The position numbers were made by a program, and so were the translations under genes. This document shows, in pieces, positions 8,276-17,169 of a stretch of 37,095 nt of DNA. A model generated the notes under the pieces. That model made no database searches and had not been told where the DNA came from. It saw only the letters and a program-made list of their open reading frames with translations. Each line of letters starts with the position of its first letter. The first letter of the stretch is position 1. The DNA is from CAZFQG01 sp964520785 (GTDB lineage: Bacteria; Planctomycetota; Planctomycetia; Pirellulales; Thermoguttaceae), in assembly GCA_964520785.1 (NCBI GenBank), contig CAZFQG010000041.1, positions 1 through 37,095 on the forward strand, in the 5' to 3' direction.

Positions 8276-9106
8276 ATGGATCTTTCCGTCCTAATTCTGA
8301 CAAAAAACGAAGAGGTGAACCTGCCCGGATGTCTGGAATCCGTGTCGTGGTCCGACGACGTGGTCGTGTTCGATTCGTTCAGTACGGACGGCACGCGGGA
8401 CGTTGCCCTGGCGCGCGGTGCGAGGTTTCTTGAAAGGGAATTCGACGACTATGCATCGCAGAGGAACGCCGCCCTCGGCGAGGTGGAGTACAAGTATCCC
8501 TGGATTCTCATGATTGACGCGGACGAACGGGTGACGCCGGAACTGGCCGAGGAAATCAAAACGGTCATCGAAAACGCATCCGAGAACGACGCGCTGTTTC
8601 GGGTCCGGCGAAAGGACTATTTCCTGGGCCGATGGCTGCGCCGCAGCAGCGGTTATCCCACGTGGTTCGGAAGACTCGTTCGTGCGGGGCGCGTTCGCGT
8701 GACCCGCAAGATCAACGAAGAGTATCATGCTGACGGTAACGTCGGATTTCTGAACGAGCACCTGATTCACTATCCCTTCAACAAGGGATTTTCGGACTGG
8801 TTTGAACGACACAATCGGTATTCTTCGATGGAAGCTGATCTTCTCGCGGATGAAGCCTCCGAACCGCTCCGGACTGGGCGTCTGTTTTCTGGCGACCCGA
8901 CAGACCGCCGAAGGTTTCTGAAACGGCTTGCCTACCGCCTTCCCTGCCGCCCGACGCTAGTGTTCGTCTATCTCTATTTCATTCGATTCGGCTTCCTGGA
9001 CGGGTATGCCGGTTTGACGTATTGTTGTCTGCGGCGGATGTATGAACGCATGCTGGATCTGAAGGTTCAGGAGACGAAACGTCGCAAGAAGGGCCTACCC
9101 CTCTGA
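8276..9106 (+). CDS. Glycosyltransferase family 2 (WaaE/KdtX-like)
   Basis: The 276-residue GT-A enzyme starts MDLSVLILTKNEEVNLPGCLES, continues with VVFDSFSTDGTRDVA and the metal/nucleotide-binding ILMIDADERVTPEL. This arrangement is that of the beta-glucosyltransferases of LPS core and related priming-adjacent enzymes. The C-terminal third is basic and includes YLYFIRFGFLDGYAGLTYC, a membrane-associating segment seen in this subfamily. The frame is open further upstream (from 8138), but ATG 8276 begins exactly at the family's conserved N-terminus, and the extension would only overlap the methyltransferase. It probably adds a sugar on the cytoplasmic side of the membrane. Confidence 0.87.
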   Translation: MDLSVLILTKNEEVNLPGCLESVSWSDDVVVFDSFSTDGTRDVALARGARFLEREFDDYASQRNAALGEVEYKYPWILMIDADERVTPELAEEIKTVIENASENDALFRVRRKDYFLGRWLRRSSGYPTWFGRLVRAGRVRVTRKINEEYHADGNVGFLNEHLIHYPFNKGFSDWFERHNRYSSMEADLLADEASEPLRTGRLFSGDPTDRRRFLKRLAYRLPCRPTLVFVYLYFIRFGFLDGYAGLTYCCLRRMYERMLDLKVQETKRRKKGLPL

Positions 9107-9161
9107 AAACACCGTCCGACGTGGACCGTCAGAACCGCCGACACCCCTTGCAGCACCCCCC

Positions 9162-10175
9162 ATGCCCACCCTCCTCACCGGCGCTGCCGGACTCATCGGC
9201 CACTCCGTCGCCAAGCACCTCCTCCACGCCGGCCATCGCGTCGTCGCCGTCGATGATCTCAACGATGCGTATGACCCGCGGCTGAAGCAGTGGCGGATCG
9301 CGGATATTGAGCGGACCCTCTCCGGTTCCGACGCGGAGAATGGCTTCCGCCTCTTCCGTGCCGACATCGCCGATAAACACATCGTCGAAAACGGCTTTGC
9401 TGAGTGGCAGGCCGCCTTCGGGCCATTTGACGCCGTCATCAACCTCGCGGCCAGGGCGGGGATTCGCGCGTCAGTCGCCGACCCCTGGGTCTACTACCAA
9501 ACCAATGTCGTGGGGACCCTCAATCTCCTTGAATGCTGCCGGCGGTTCGACGTCCCGAAGTTCGTGCTGGCGTCGTCGTCGAGTCTTTACGGGGCGGATA
9601 ATCCCCTTCCCTATCGCGAAGATGCCAACACCGACCGCCCGCTCTCCCCTTACGCCGCCTCCAAGAAGGCCGCTGAGACGCTGGCCTATTCGTATCATCA
9701 TCTGCACGGGATTGATGTCTCGGTCCTCCGCTACTTCACCGTCTACGGCCCGGCGGGGCGGCCGGATATGGCCGTGTTTCGGTTTGTGCGGCGGATTGCG
9801 GAGGGGGAGCCGATTGTCGTGTTTGGGGACGGGTCGCAGAGTCGGGATTTCACGTATGTGGACGACATCGCCAAGGGGACCGTGGCGGCGATGAAACCGT
9901 TGGGGTTCGAGACGTTTAACCTCGGTGGGGACCATCCGATTGCCCTGTCGGAGTTGATCGAACGGATCGGGAAGCTCGTGGGACGCAAGCCGGTTTTGGA
10001 GTATCGGCCAGCGCACCCGGCGGATGCGACGGCGACGTGGGCGGATATTTCGAAGGCGAAAAAAGTGTTGGGGTGGCGGCCGGAGGTTTCGCTGGAGGAA
10101 GGGCTGCGGCGGGCGGTTGAGTGGTATCGGGAGAACCGAGAGTTGGCACGAACCATCCCATTGGGGGATCGGTAA
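9162..10175 (+). CDS. NAD-dependent UDP-sugar epimerase (UDP-glucuronate 4-epimerase-like)
   Basis: This 337-residue extended short-chain dehydrogenase has the NAD-binding motif TGAAGLIG at residues 6-13, the serine-rich catalytic stretch SSSSLYG at 138-144, and the YxxxK pair Y164/K168 in SPYAASK. The segment DDLNDAYDPRLKQWR is characteristic of UDP-glucuronate/UDP-glucose 4-epimerases, and YFTVYGPAGRPDMA with FGDGSQSRDFTYVDD matches the sugar-binding half. It would supply UDP-galacturonate or a similar donor to the preceding transferases. No clear ribosome site precedes the ATG, but the glycine motif starts right after it. It is the last gene of the polysaccharide block. Confidence 0.88.
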   Translation: MPTLLTGAAGLIGHSVAKHLLHAGHRVVAVDDLNDAYDPRLKQWRIADIERTLSGSDAENGFRLFRADIADKHIVENGFAEWQAAFGPFDAVINLAARAGIRASVADPWVYYQTNVVGTLNLLECCRRFDVPKFVLASSSSLYGADNPLPYREDANTDRPLSPYAASKKAAETLAYSYHHLHGIDVSVLRYFTVYGPAGRPDMAVFRFVRRIAEGEPIVVFGDGSQSRDFTYVDDIAKGTVAAMKPLGFETFNLGGDHPIALSELIERIGKLVGRKPVLEYRPAHPADATATWADISKAKKVLGWRPEVSLEEGLRRAVEWYRENRELARTIPLGDR

Positions 10176-10340
10176 GAGGGCGGAGTCTTGACAAGGCTTG
10201 GTGCGGACTGCAAGGTAAATGGTATGAGGAAGTTGGGCTTCGCGTCCCCTTTCTCGGCGGCCCGAATCCCGGAATGTCCCCCCCGAACATGACCCGCCTC
10301 GGCGGAACGCGTCCCCTTTGTCCCCGGCAAGGAGCAACTC

Positions 10341-11687
10341 ATGAGTGTCAGAATCCGTTTCACAAGGCTGCTGTTGGGAGTTTCGTGGAGCCTTTCGTGC
10401 CTCCTCGCGGCGGTCGGGGTCTTGGCGCAAGAGTTTACCGGGAGTGAACCGGTCGTATTCAATCCGGATACGAGTTGGTGTTGGTTCCAAGACAACCGCG
10501 CGATTTTGGACGACGACCGACTGCTGCTCTCCGGCGTGAGTTCTCGGGGGGACGTCACGGTGGCGGTGTACGATTCGCGGACCGGCGAATCCGCGGTCCA
10601 CGTGCTGCACTCGCGGCTCGAGGCGGACGACCACAACGCGGCGGCGCTGCTGATCCTTCCGGACGGACGGTATCTGGTGGTCTACACGAAACACGGCAGC
10701 GACAGCTTCACGCGTTGGCGAATTTCGAAGCATCCCGGTGACGCGTCGCGGTGGGAACCGGAGCGCCGGTTCGACAACCAGGCGGGCGCAACCTACTCGA
10801 ACGTCTATCGGATGGCGTCGGAAGGGGAGAACGGCCGCATCTACAATTTCACCCGGACCCTCGATCGGGACCCCAATTTTCTCGTCTCGGACGATCACGG
10901 CGCGAGTTGGAGGTACGGCGGGCGTCTGCTCGATTCGGGAGACCGTCTCGCGCGGCCTTACGTCCGCTACGCCGGCAACGGCGTCGATACGATCCACTTC
11001 ATTACGACCGAGGACCATCCCAACCGGTTCAACACAGGCATTTATCACGGCATGATCCGCGGCAAGAAGGCCTACCGAAGCGACGGAACCGCCGTGAACG
11101 AGGACATCTTCCGTGTCGGCGCCCCGCGGCCGTCGGCCTTCACCCGGGTCTTCGAGGGTGATCCGGAGAACGTCGCGTGGACGAGCGATATCGAGTTGGA
11201 CCGCGAGGGACGACCGTACGTGGTCTTTTCCGTGATGAAGGACGCCCTGCCTCGGGAGTCCGGCAAGCGCGGTTTCGACCACCGATACCACTACGCCAAA
11301 TGGGATGGAACTTGTTGGCGCGAGCGCGAAATCGCCCGCGCCGGTTCGCGGTTGTATCCAAGAGAGCCGGAATACACGGGGCTCATCGCCTTGCACCCTC
11401 GCCGCCCGGAGCTCGTTTTCCTCTCGGCGGACGTCCACCCGGCCTCCGGCGAGCCCCTCCTCGTTGACGGCAAGCGGCGATACGAGATTTTCCAAGGCGC
11501 GACGCCGGACGGCGGCGAAACCTGGAGCTGGACGGCCGTCACCACCGACTCGGCCCAAGATAACCTTCGTCCCATCGTCGTCGCTCAGAAAGATATCTGG
11601 GTCCTGGCCTGGCTTCGCGGCGAATACCGGACCTACACCGATTATAGCCAGGAGGCGGTGGGATTCGTCTTTCGAGAAGTCCGTTGA
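10341..11687 (+). CDS. Secreted BNR repeat-containing protein (BNR_4 type)
   Basis: The product has 448 residues. A signal peptide with a hydrophobic core (about residues 10-30, LLLGVSWSLSCLLAAVGVLA) ends near AQE. The mature protein opens with SWCWFQDNRAIL, the hallmark of BNR_4 proteins, a beta-propeller family frequent in planctomycete and Bacteroidota polysaccharide-degradation loci. VSDDHGASWRYGG is an Asp-box-like turn. A good ribosome site (AAGGAG) precedes the ATG. The reading frame starts 165 bases after the epimerase, so it is probably a separate transcription unit. Its substrate is unknown; it may bind or cleave a carbohydrate outside the cytoplasm. Confidence 0.82.
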   Translation: MSVRIRFTRLLLGVSWSLSCLLAAVGVLAQEFTGSEPVVFNPDTSWCWFQDNRAILDDDRLLLSGVSSRGDVTVAVYDSRTGESAVHVLHSRLEADDHNAAALLILPDGRYLVVYTKHGSDSFTRWRISKHPGDASRWEPERRFDNQAGATYSNVYRMASEGENGRIYNFTRTLDRDPNFLVSDDHGASWRYGGRLLDSGDRLARPYVRYAGNGVDTIHFITTEDHPNRFNTGIYHGMIRGKKAYRSDGTAVNEDIFRVGAPRPSAFTRVFEGDPENVAWTSDIELDREGRPYVVFSVMKDALPRESGKRGFDHRYHYAKWDGTCWREREIARAGSRLYPREPEYTGLIALHPRRPELVFLSADVHPASGEPLLVDGKRRYEIFQGATPDGGETWSWTAVTTDSAQDNLRPIVVAQKDIWVLAWLRGEYRTYTDYSQEAVGFVFREVR

Positions 11688-11787
11688 AGAACGTGGGCGC
11701 AGAGATTCCCGATCTCCGGGACCCCCCGATGGAGTGGGTTAGTCGGAGGTGCCGGGCCGCGTTATACCCCTCCAAGGTGGTGCGATC

Positions 11788-11816
11788 TTGAGACGGGTCG
11801 GCGGTCCTCGTAAAAT
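11788..11816 (+). promoter_or_regulatory. Candidate sigma70-type promoter for ruvA
   Basis: TTGAGA at 11788-11793 and TAAAAT at 11811-11816 are separated by 17 bases. They lie in the 258-base gap between the BNR gene and the proposed ruvA start, giving a leader of about 120 bases. Both hexamers match the housekeeping consensus at five of six positions. This is a pattern match only. Confidence 0.45.
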
Positions 11817-11945
11817 GGGGTTTTGACGTCCAAGCACGATATCCAAGAGGAATGCGAGCCAGTAGGATCAAGGACGAAAGCCGCTTTGGGCGCGTCCTGG
11901 AAACGGCCCGGCCGGAGGGCAGGCGGCTTTTACGAGGAGCGCGAT

Positions 11946-12566
11946 TTGATCACGAAAATGACCGGCCGGTTGGCCGCTTTGCACGACGATTTTTTGATTC
12001 TGGCGGTGGGCGCCTTCGACTATGAGGTACTCATTCCGGAATTCACGCGGCGGCAGTTGCAGTTGGAGATGAACCGCGAAATCAGCCTCTTCACTATCGA
12101 GTATCTCGAGGGGAACCCGATGCAGGGCCGCATGACGCCGAGGATCATCGGTTTTCTTACCGAAGCGGAGCGGGAGTTCTTCGACCTCTTCTGCTCCGTG
12201 GACGGAGTCGGCGTGAAGAAGGCGCTTCGCGCGATGGTGAGGCCGGTGAAGGAGGTCGCCACCGCCATCGAGGAGCAAGACGTAAAATCCCTCGCCGGCC
12301 TACCCGGTATCGGGCCCGCCATGGCGGAGCGGATCGTCGCGAAGCTGCGACGAAAGGTCCCGAAGTTCGCCCTGATGGTCGCCCGGGCCGAGGTCGAGGC
12401 GGAGGTGACCGGGGACGTCATCTCGGAAACGTTCGACGTCCTTCGCGGATTGGGGCACGGCGAATCGGATGCGCGGCGCTTGCTCGACGCGGCGCTGGAG
12501 CAGAAGAAGAAATACAAGGACGTCCAGTCGCTCATCCAGGCGATTTACCAGGCACAACAAGAATGA
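11946..12566 (+). CDS. ruvA: Holliday junction branch migration protein RuvA
   Basis: This is a 206-residue DNA-binding subunit of the RuvAB complex, which migrates Holliday junctions during recombinational repair. An OB-fold N-terminus (ITKMTGRLAALHDDFLILAV) is followed by two helix-hairpin-helix elements (DGVGVKKALRAM at about 80 and LPGIGPAMAERIV at about 118) and a C-terminal RuvB-binding domain (about 155-206). TTG at 11946 is preferred: GAGGAG lies 6 bases upstream and translation then begins M-I-T-K-M-T-G-R-L, the usual RuvA start. The next ATG (11958) is 18 bases from that site, and the frame further upstream (from 11823) looks non-coding. Neither ruvB nor ruvC is adjacent; the gene lies between two secreted BNR proteins. 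Confidence 0.9.
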   Translation: MITKMTGRLAALHDDFLILAVGAFDYEVLIPEFTRRQLQLEMNREISLFTIEYLEGNPMQGRMTPRIIGFLTEAEREFFDLFCSVDGVGVKKALRAMVRPVKEVATAIEEQDVKSLAGLPGIGPAMAERIVAKLRRKVPKFALMVARAEVEAEVTGDVISETFDVLRGLGHGESDARRLLDAALEQKKKYKDVQSLIQAIYQAQQE

Positions 12567-12614
12567 CGGCCGATTCAGGCGGCCGCCGGCAACCCCAGAA
12601 AGAAAGACACTGCC

Positions 12615-13886
12615 ATGAAGACTTCACGACATGCACTCACCCGGCGCCAGTTCTTGCGGACGACGGCCGTCACTGCCGGCGGCATTCTCTTGCCCAGCGT
12701 GATCGGATTGCGTGCCGGGGGGGCGGAATTCCCGTCGACCGACCACTTCTGGTACCGCCCCCAGCCGGAGGGCCTCTTCGTCGACTCGCAGCGGGACAAT
12801 ATGGCCTTCGCCTATTCCGACGGCAAGATTCACCTGTCCGAGGACAACGGCCGCACCTGGCCGCATAGCATCCCCTTCGCCGACGCGCGCCGAATCGTCT
12901 TCAGTTGCATTTTCGAGAACGGGAACATCCTCTTCAGCGCCATGGCGAAGCTGTATCTCAGCTCGGACAACCTGAAGAGCTTCCGGGAAATCACCGTCAA
13001 GAATACCGACGGGTCCGATTACGTCCCCCACGTGCCCAAAGACCGCGAGCGGCCCGGCTGGTATTATCACAGCCTCAGCGGGGTCAATACGTGGGACGTC
13101 CACGGCAAGGAGATGGCCGTCTGGGGAAACTACTGCAACGTGATCGACGGCGCGACCCCGGTCAACATCTACTATTCCACCGATCAAGGTGAGACCGTCA
13201 AGATCGCCTATGCCTTCGGTCAGAATCCCTGGTACCGGGATGACGGCAGCGGAGGAGGGGGCTCGACGGGAACGCTTCTAGGGAACCCCGACAACCCGGT
13301 CATCTGCCGGCACGTCCACTGCGTGACGTACAACCCGGCCGAGGACGCCTTCTATGCATGCACCGGCGATTCCGACCGAGAGAACTGCTTCGAGTGCCAC
13401 TGGCTCAGAGGGACGTACGACGCCGCTGCGGATGCGTGGGACTGGAAGGTGATCCTCTCGGACCACCTCAACTCGCGGTACAAGGCCGGCGGCATCAACT
13501 TCGTCGACGGTCGGCTCTACTGGATCAGCGATTCCAACGGTCCGCCCCCTTACGATCGGGGCGTGTTCACGTGCGATCCGGCCGATATCACCAAGCCGGA
13601 GAAGCAGACCCGGCTCTTCAACCCGGGCGTCGAATCGGGTTGCATGATCGTCCAGGACGGAACCTTTCTGGCGTCCCACTGCGCTCCCGCCTCGCCGATG
13701 GACACCGGGTTCATCGTCTCCACCGACATGGGCAAGACCTGGGCCCAATACGATCTGAAGGAATTCGGCAAACGTTCCCCCTGCCGTTTCGACCGGATGA
13801 ACGGCGACGGATGGTTTCGAGTCGACCTGCGGACGTCGTGGGTAACGCCGTCGGAGATGATGTTCATCAAGCCGAAGAGGGCATGA
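12615..13886 (+). CDS. Tat-exported BNR/Asp-box beta-propeller protein
   Basis: The 423-residue product has an N-terminus with a twin-arginine signal: TRRQFLRTTAVTAGGILLPSVIG, so it is probably exported folded. Asp-box-like repeats include SEDNGRTWP (about 75), STDQGETVK (about 190) and STDMGKTWAQ (about 380), predicting a sialidase-like six-bladed propeller. No sialidase arginine triad can be pointed to, so hydrolase activity is uncertain. It follows ruvA by 48 bases and may share its transcript. Together with the BNR_4 gene upstream it suggests secreted carbohydrate binding or processing. It is tail to tail with the rnf operon. Confidence 0.75.
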   Translation: MKTSRHALTRRQFLRTTAVTAGGILLPSVIGLRAGGAEFPSTDHFWYRPQPEGLFVDSQRDNMAFAYSDGKIHLSEDNGRTWPHSIPFADARRIVFSCIFENGNILFSAMAKLYLSSDNLKSFREITVKNTDGSDYVPHVPKDRERPGWYYHSLSGVNTWDVHGKEMAVWGNYCNVIDGATPVNIYYSTDQGETVKIAYAFGQNPWYRDDGSGGGGSTGTLLGNPDNPVICRHVHCVTYNPAEDAFYACTGDSDRENCFECHWLRGTYDAAADAWDWKVILSDHLNSRYKAGGINFVDGRLYWISDSNGPPPYDRGVFTCDPADITKPEKQTRLFNPGVESGCMIVQDGTFLASHCAPASPMDTGFIVSTDMGKTWAQYDLKEFGKRSPCRFDRMNGDGWFRVDLRTSWVTPSEMMFIKPKRA

Positions 13887-14054
13887 GAAACCGCCGGACC
13901 ATCGTCGGGCTGGCGGTCGCCGCGCGAATGCCGGTGCCGAAAGGACGCCTTATCAGGCGAGCCACCTTCGATAAGAAACACGCAGGCTTCGGCAACCGGT
14001 CCATCGGTGAGATAATCGGCGCGGGCATAGGAGTCGATGAGCTTCGCGGCGCAA
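13887..14054. other. Convergent intergenic gap without recognisable features
   Basis: This is the 168-base space between the convergent BNR gene and rnfB. A CTTATC/GATAAG pair near 13950-13976 could form a weak stem but has no T-tract. No convincing terminator was found for either gene. Confidence 0.35.
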
Positions 14055-14960
14055 TCAGCCCCACCACTCCGTGTCGTCCACGGTGGTCTTGAAATCGGCC
14101 TGGATTTGCTCCGGGACTTCCTCTCCCTCCGTCTTGGCGAGGTCGTCCGCCGAGGGGTTCCCCACGTAGAGCAAAGCCCCGCGGGGACACTTTTCCATCG
14201 CCGGGGCGAATTCGGCCCCTTCATAACGGTCGTAGTCGACCACCGGACGGTTGTCGACGAGCGTGATAATATCGCATTTCCGCTGGCACAGGCCGCACCC
14301 GATGCAACCGACTTCGCAGACTTCCTTCACGTCCGGACCGAAGTCCTGATTGCTGCACGCGATGACGAACATCCGCTCCGATTTGAACGGGACCATTGTA
14401 ATGATATTGCGGGGGCATACCTGGGCGCACGCCTTGCACCCGATGCACTTGTCGTAATCCACGGTCGCGAGCCCTTCGACGACGTGAATCGCGTCGTACT
14501 TGCACGCGGCCTCGCAATCGCCCATTCCCAGGCATCCATAGACGCACCCTTGTTTCCCGGAGACCAGATTGGCCGCGGCGCAAGTTTGCTCTCCCTCGTA
14601 ATCGTTTTGCAGCAGCCGTTGGGACGATTTCGCGGCGCAGTGGACGACCGGCCGGTAGGGAAACGCCTCGCCCAGTTCCACGCCCAGTATCCCGGCGATC
14701 TCTTTGGCGCACGACGCGCCGCCGGGGCCGCACAGGTCGACGGCGACGTCTCCGGCCACGAGCGCCTCGGCGTAGTCGCTGCAGCCGACGTATCCGCAGC
14801 CTCCGCAGTTGGCGCCGGGGAGTACCGCCGAGATGGCGGCGACCTTCGGATCGACCTCGACGTGAAACGCCTCGTTCGCCCAGCCCAGAATCCACGCCAT
14901 CACGACGGCGAGGAAGGCCAGAACCAGGGCGGCCAGCAGGACCGTAACGGTAGTAAGCAT
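14055..14960 (-). CDS. rnfB: RNF complex iron-sulfur subunit RnfB
   Basis: This is the 301-residue ferredoxin-accepting subunit of the ion-translocating ferredoxin:NAD+ oxidoreductase. One N-terminal TM anchor (about residues 3-26) is followed by the Fe-S domain CGGCGYVGC with its fourth cysteine in LCGPGG. The ferredoxin-like cluster sites include CVYGCLGMGDCEAAC, CIGCKACAQVCP and CIGCGLCQRKC, so several 4Fe-4S centres are expected. The C-terminus extends about 50 residues past the last cluster into an acidic tail ending in DDTEWWG. It is the last gene of the rnfCDGEAB operon, 39 bases after rnfA. Confidence 0.96.
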   Translation of the reverse strand: MLTTVTVLLAALVLAFLAVVMAWILGWANEAFHVEVDPKVAAISAVLPGANCGGCGYVGCSDYAEALVAGDVAVDLCGPGGASCAKEIAGILGVELGEAFPYRPVVHCAAKSSQRLLQNDYEGEQTCAAANLVSGKQGCVYGCLGMGDCEAACKYDAIHVVEGLATVDYDKCIGCKACAQVCPRNIITMVPFKSERMFVIACSNQDFGPDVKEVCEVGCIGCGLCQRKCDIITLVDNRPVVDYDRYEGAEFAPAMEKCPRGALLYVGNPSADDLAKTEGEEVPEQIQADFKTTVDDTEWWG

Positions 14961-14999
14961 GGTGCGAAATTCCGTGTATTCGATAGTGGATGCTCGGGG

Positions 15000-15695
15000 T
15001 CACCCCGCGATGAACTTGTTCATGACGTCGGCGATTCCGCGGTCGACTCCGGCGAAACCCATGAAGGCCATCGCCATGATGCCGGCGACCAGTAGGGCGA
15101 TTCCGGCCCCACGCAATGGTTTGGGAACGTCGCACAAGTCGAGTTCCTCGCGGAGACCCGCCATCATGACGATCGCCAGCGTGAATCCGACGCCGCCGCC
15201 GACGGCGAGCGTCAGGGCCTCGTGCAGGCCCCACAGGCGCAACGGGTCTTGCAGGTGCTTAAGGATTTCCAGGCAGGCGAAGAGGATCGCGCAGTTCGTG
15301 GTGATCAGGGGGAGGAATACGCCGAACGACTTGTAAAGAGGCGGGAAGAACTTCCGGACGTACATCTCGACGAATTGGACGCTCGATGCGATGACGAAGA
15401 TGTACACGATGTAGCTCAGCACGGACAAGTCCGGAGCGGCCCCCGTCCGTCCCAGGGTGCTCCATATCCACGCCGGCAGAGGCGCTCCGGGGCGAAGGAT
15501 GAAATAAGTAAATACCCAACTAAGAAACGCGGCGACCGAGATGACGAAGGTCACGGCGCACCCCATGCCGAAGGCGGTGTCCACCCTCCGGGAAACGCCC
15601 AGAAAGGGACAAATGCCCACGAAATAGTGCAACACGAAGTTGTTGATCAGCGCCGCGCCGATGCCGATCTGAATCAGGGTGGATAGCGTTTCCAT
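15000..15695 (-). CDS. rnfA: RNF complex membrane subunit RnfA
   Basis: This 231-residue, six-helix membrane subunit pairs with RnfE in the ion-translocating core. It has the conserved elements NNFVLHYFVGICPFLGVSR (inverted half-helix with cysteine) and GVFLPLITTNCAILF, whose cysteines bind the membrane-embedded Fe-S cluster in characterised complexes. The family is normally about 190-195 residues. The extra length here is about 19 residues after helix 2 (the RPGAPLPAWIWSTLGRTG region), a few residues before helix 5, and a C-terminal extension of about a dozen. The 159-base gap from rnfE is the largest within the operon. Confidence 0.95.
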   Translation of the reverse strand: METLSTLIQIGIGAALINNFVLHYFVGICPFLGVSRRVDTAFGMGCAVTFVISVAAFLSWVFTYFILRPGAPLPAWIWSTLGRTGAAPDLSVLSYIVYIFVIASSVQFVEMYVRKFFPPLYKSFGVFLPLITTNCAILFACLEILKHLQDPLRLWGLHEALTLAVGGGVGFTLAIVMMAGLREELDLCDVPKPLRGAGIALLVAGIMAMAFMGFAGVDRGIADVMNKFIAG

Positions 15696-15755
15696 GATCG
15701 TCCGAAGTTAATCCGTGTGTAGACCGTTGATATGCTTGTTTCCAGGCCTGTGCTT

Positions 15756-15761
15756 TGTCAA
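15756..15761 (-). promoter_or_regulatory. Isolated perfect -35 box (TTGACA) upstream of rnfA
   Basis: On the minus strand the 159-base rnfE-rnfA gap contains a perfect TTGACA, but no good -10 hexamer lies 16-18 bases downstream (best candidates are CAAGCA or, too far away, CATATC). It could be a weak internal promoter for rnfAB, or chance. Confidence 0.2.
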
Positions 15762-15854
15762 ACGCAAATATTCGGATTGCCGTTTCCGTTTCATAAGGGG
15801 CGATTGCGGTGCTTCGGCGTGCCGCCAGCCTAAAACCTCAGTGTTGACAGGGCA

Positions 15855-16478
15855 TTAGGCGCTACGCCTCTTGCGTGCCTGACTGAACCACTCGACCGCC
15901 GCCAACAGCAGACCCAGGGTCAAGAATGCGCCCGGCGGCAATACCATGATCCCCCAGTTGGGCCATCCGAAGGGCGAAAGGACCGGGAGCCCGAACCACG
16001 TTCCGGAGCCCAGTAATTCGCGGACCGACGCGATCGAAGCCAGCGCCAGCGCGAAGCCGAGCGACATCCCCGCGCCGTCCGCCAGCGCGACTGTCGCGTC
16101 CTGCTTGGAAGCGCATATCTCGCACCGCGAAATGATCAGGCAGTTGACGATAATCAGCGGGATATAAGGTCCCAGTTCCTTGCTCATCTGATACAGGAAA
16201 GCCGCCAACGTCCGGTCGGCGATGGTGACGAACGTCGCGATGGTTAGCGTGAAGACCAGTATCCGCAAATGCGGCTTCAGCAGCCCGCGGATCAGACTGG
16301 TGATTAGGTTCGCGCAAATCAGGACGAAGGCCGTGGCGGCGGCCATGGTCATCGCCGGCTTCATCGCGCCGGTCACCGCCAAGGTCGGACACATGCCGAG
16401 CAATTGCCGGTAGATGGGGTTCTCCGGCAAAATGCCGTTGATGAACCGCTCCATCGCGGTCGGGCCGTTGGAATCCAT
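15855..16478 (-). CDS. rnfE: RNF complex membrane subunit RnfE
   Basis: The product is a 207-residue multi-spanning protein homologous to RnfA and inserted in opposite orientation to form the pseudo-symmetrical channel core. Diagnostic segments are NPIYRQLLGMCPTLAVTGAM near the N-terminus and PLIIVNCLIISRCEICASK in the middle, both with the cluster-binding cysteines. The C-terminus (about residues 165-207) has a final hydrophobic helix and a basic end. AGAGGA precedes the ATG at good spacing. It follows rnfG by 21 bases. Confidence 0.95.
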   Translation of the reverse strand: MDSNGPTAMERFINGILPENPIYRQLLGMCPTLAVTGAMKPAMTMAAATAFVLICANLITSLIRGLLKPHLRILVFTLTIATFVTIADRTLAAFLYQMSKELGPYIPLIIVNCLIISRCEICASKQDATVALADGAGMSLGFALALASIASVRELLGSGTWFGLPVLSPFGWPNWGIMVLPPGAFLTLGLLLAAVEWFSQARKRRSA

Positions 16479-16499
16479 GAATCGTATCCTCTGGTTAGT

Positions 16500-17105
16500 T
16501 CACTCTTTGCCGGTCCGTTCTCGCAGTGCCCCTTCGAAGTTCTCGATCGTCCTATTTACGATCTGCGTCACGCTTTCGGACGAAATCGTCGCCCCGGTAA
16601 TCGCTGGAATCTCGTTGGGCCGCGCCGGCTCGGCTTTCACGACGGAAAGCGGCTCGGCCGTGCTCTTGTCGGCGAAATGCTCGCGAAAACTCTCGCCCAC
16701 GATGTAATTGCCCAGCCCGGGCGTTTCCTTTTGGTCCAAAATGTAGATTCCGGTGATTCTGGAGGCATCGGTGGTGAGGCCGATGAGGAGGTCGATCTTG
16801 TCGGCGAACCCTTGCCCCGAGCCGGGGAGAACCCACCCTTGCTGCGCGCCGCTATCGCTGATTGCCTTGTAGGCCGTACTGACCCGGCCGTCCTCGCCTT
16901 CAATCTCCACCGCCTCGGTCTTGCCGCCGTCGGCGCCGGGCACGAGCTGCGGCACGACGCTGAAGGTTTCCGCCTTTTTGTTTTCCTCGATGATGGGGCC
17001 GAGTCCGGTTTGGACGCCCGCCAGGGCGGCGCCGTAGGCGAGGGCGAGGAGGATGACCAGCCACGCCTCCGTGATATAACCGCCGGTTTTCTTTTGGTCG
17101 CTCAT
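16500..17105 (-). CDS. rnfG: RNF complex flavoprotein subunit RnfG
   Basis: The 201-residue product has one N-terminal TM helix (about residues 13-34) and a periplasmic FMN-binding domain. The covalent flavinylation motif is visible as AITGATISSESV, where the threonine of (S/T)GAT carries FMN by phosphoester linkage in characterised members. ETPGLGNYIVGESF is the other conserved element of the domain. The frame is open upstream to 17198, but the start at 17105 gives the conserved short cytoplasmic N-terminus MSDQKKTGG; the upstream extension would overlap rnfD. An ApbE-type flavin transferase is required for maturation and is not in the window. Confidence 0.94.
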   Translation of the reverse strand: MSDQKKTGGYITEAWLVILLALAYGAALAGVQTGLGPIIEENKKAETFSVVPQLVPGADGGKTEAVEIEGEDGRVSTAYKAISDSGAQQGWVLPGSGQGFADKIDLLIGLTTDASRITGIYILDQKETPGLGNYIVGESFREHFADKSTAEPLSVVKAEPARPNEIPAITGATISSESVTQIVNRTIENFEGALRERTGKE

Positions 17106-17169
17106 GGTTCTATGGAATAGTCGCGAAAGGAAACGCGTCCTGTGTGTGTTCGCAGAGGAAGGGACCTCG

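Noticed and set aside
10188..10193. TTGACA upstream of the BNR_4 gene as a promoter
   Set aside because: A perfect -35 box, but the hexamer 17 bases downstream (CAAGGT) is a poor -10, so not listed.
9471..11558. A 695-codon open frame on the minus strand across the epimerase and BNR_4 genes
   Set aside because: It is antisense to two well-supported genes, proline/arginine-rich and without any recognisable domain; typical of GC-rich shadow frames.
13550..14224. Minus-strand frame between the second BNR gene and rnfB
   Set aside because: It overlaps the coding ends of two supported genes and shows no recognisable motif.
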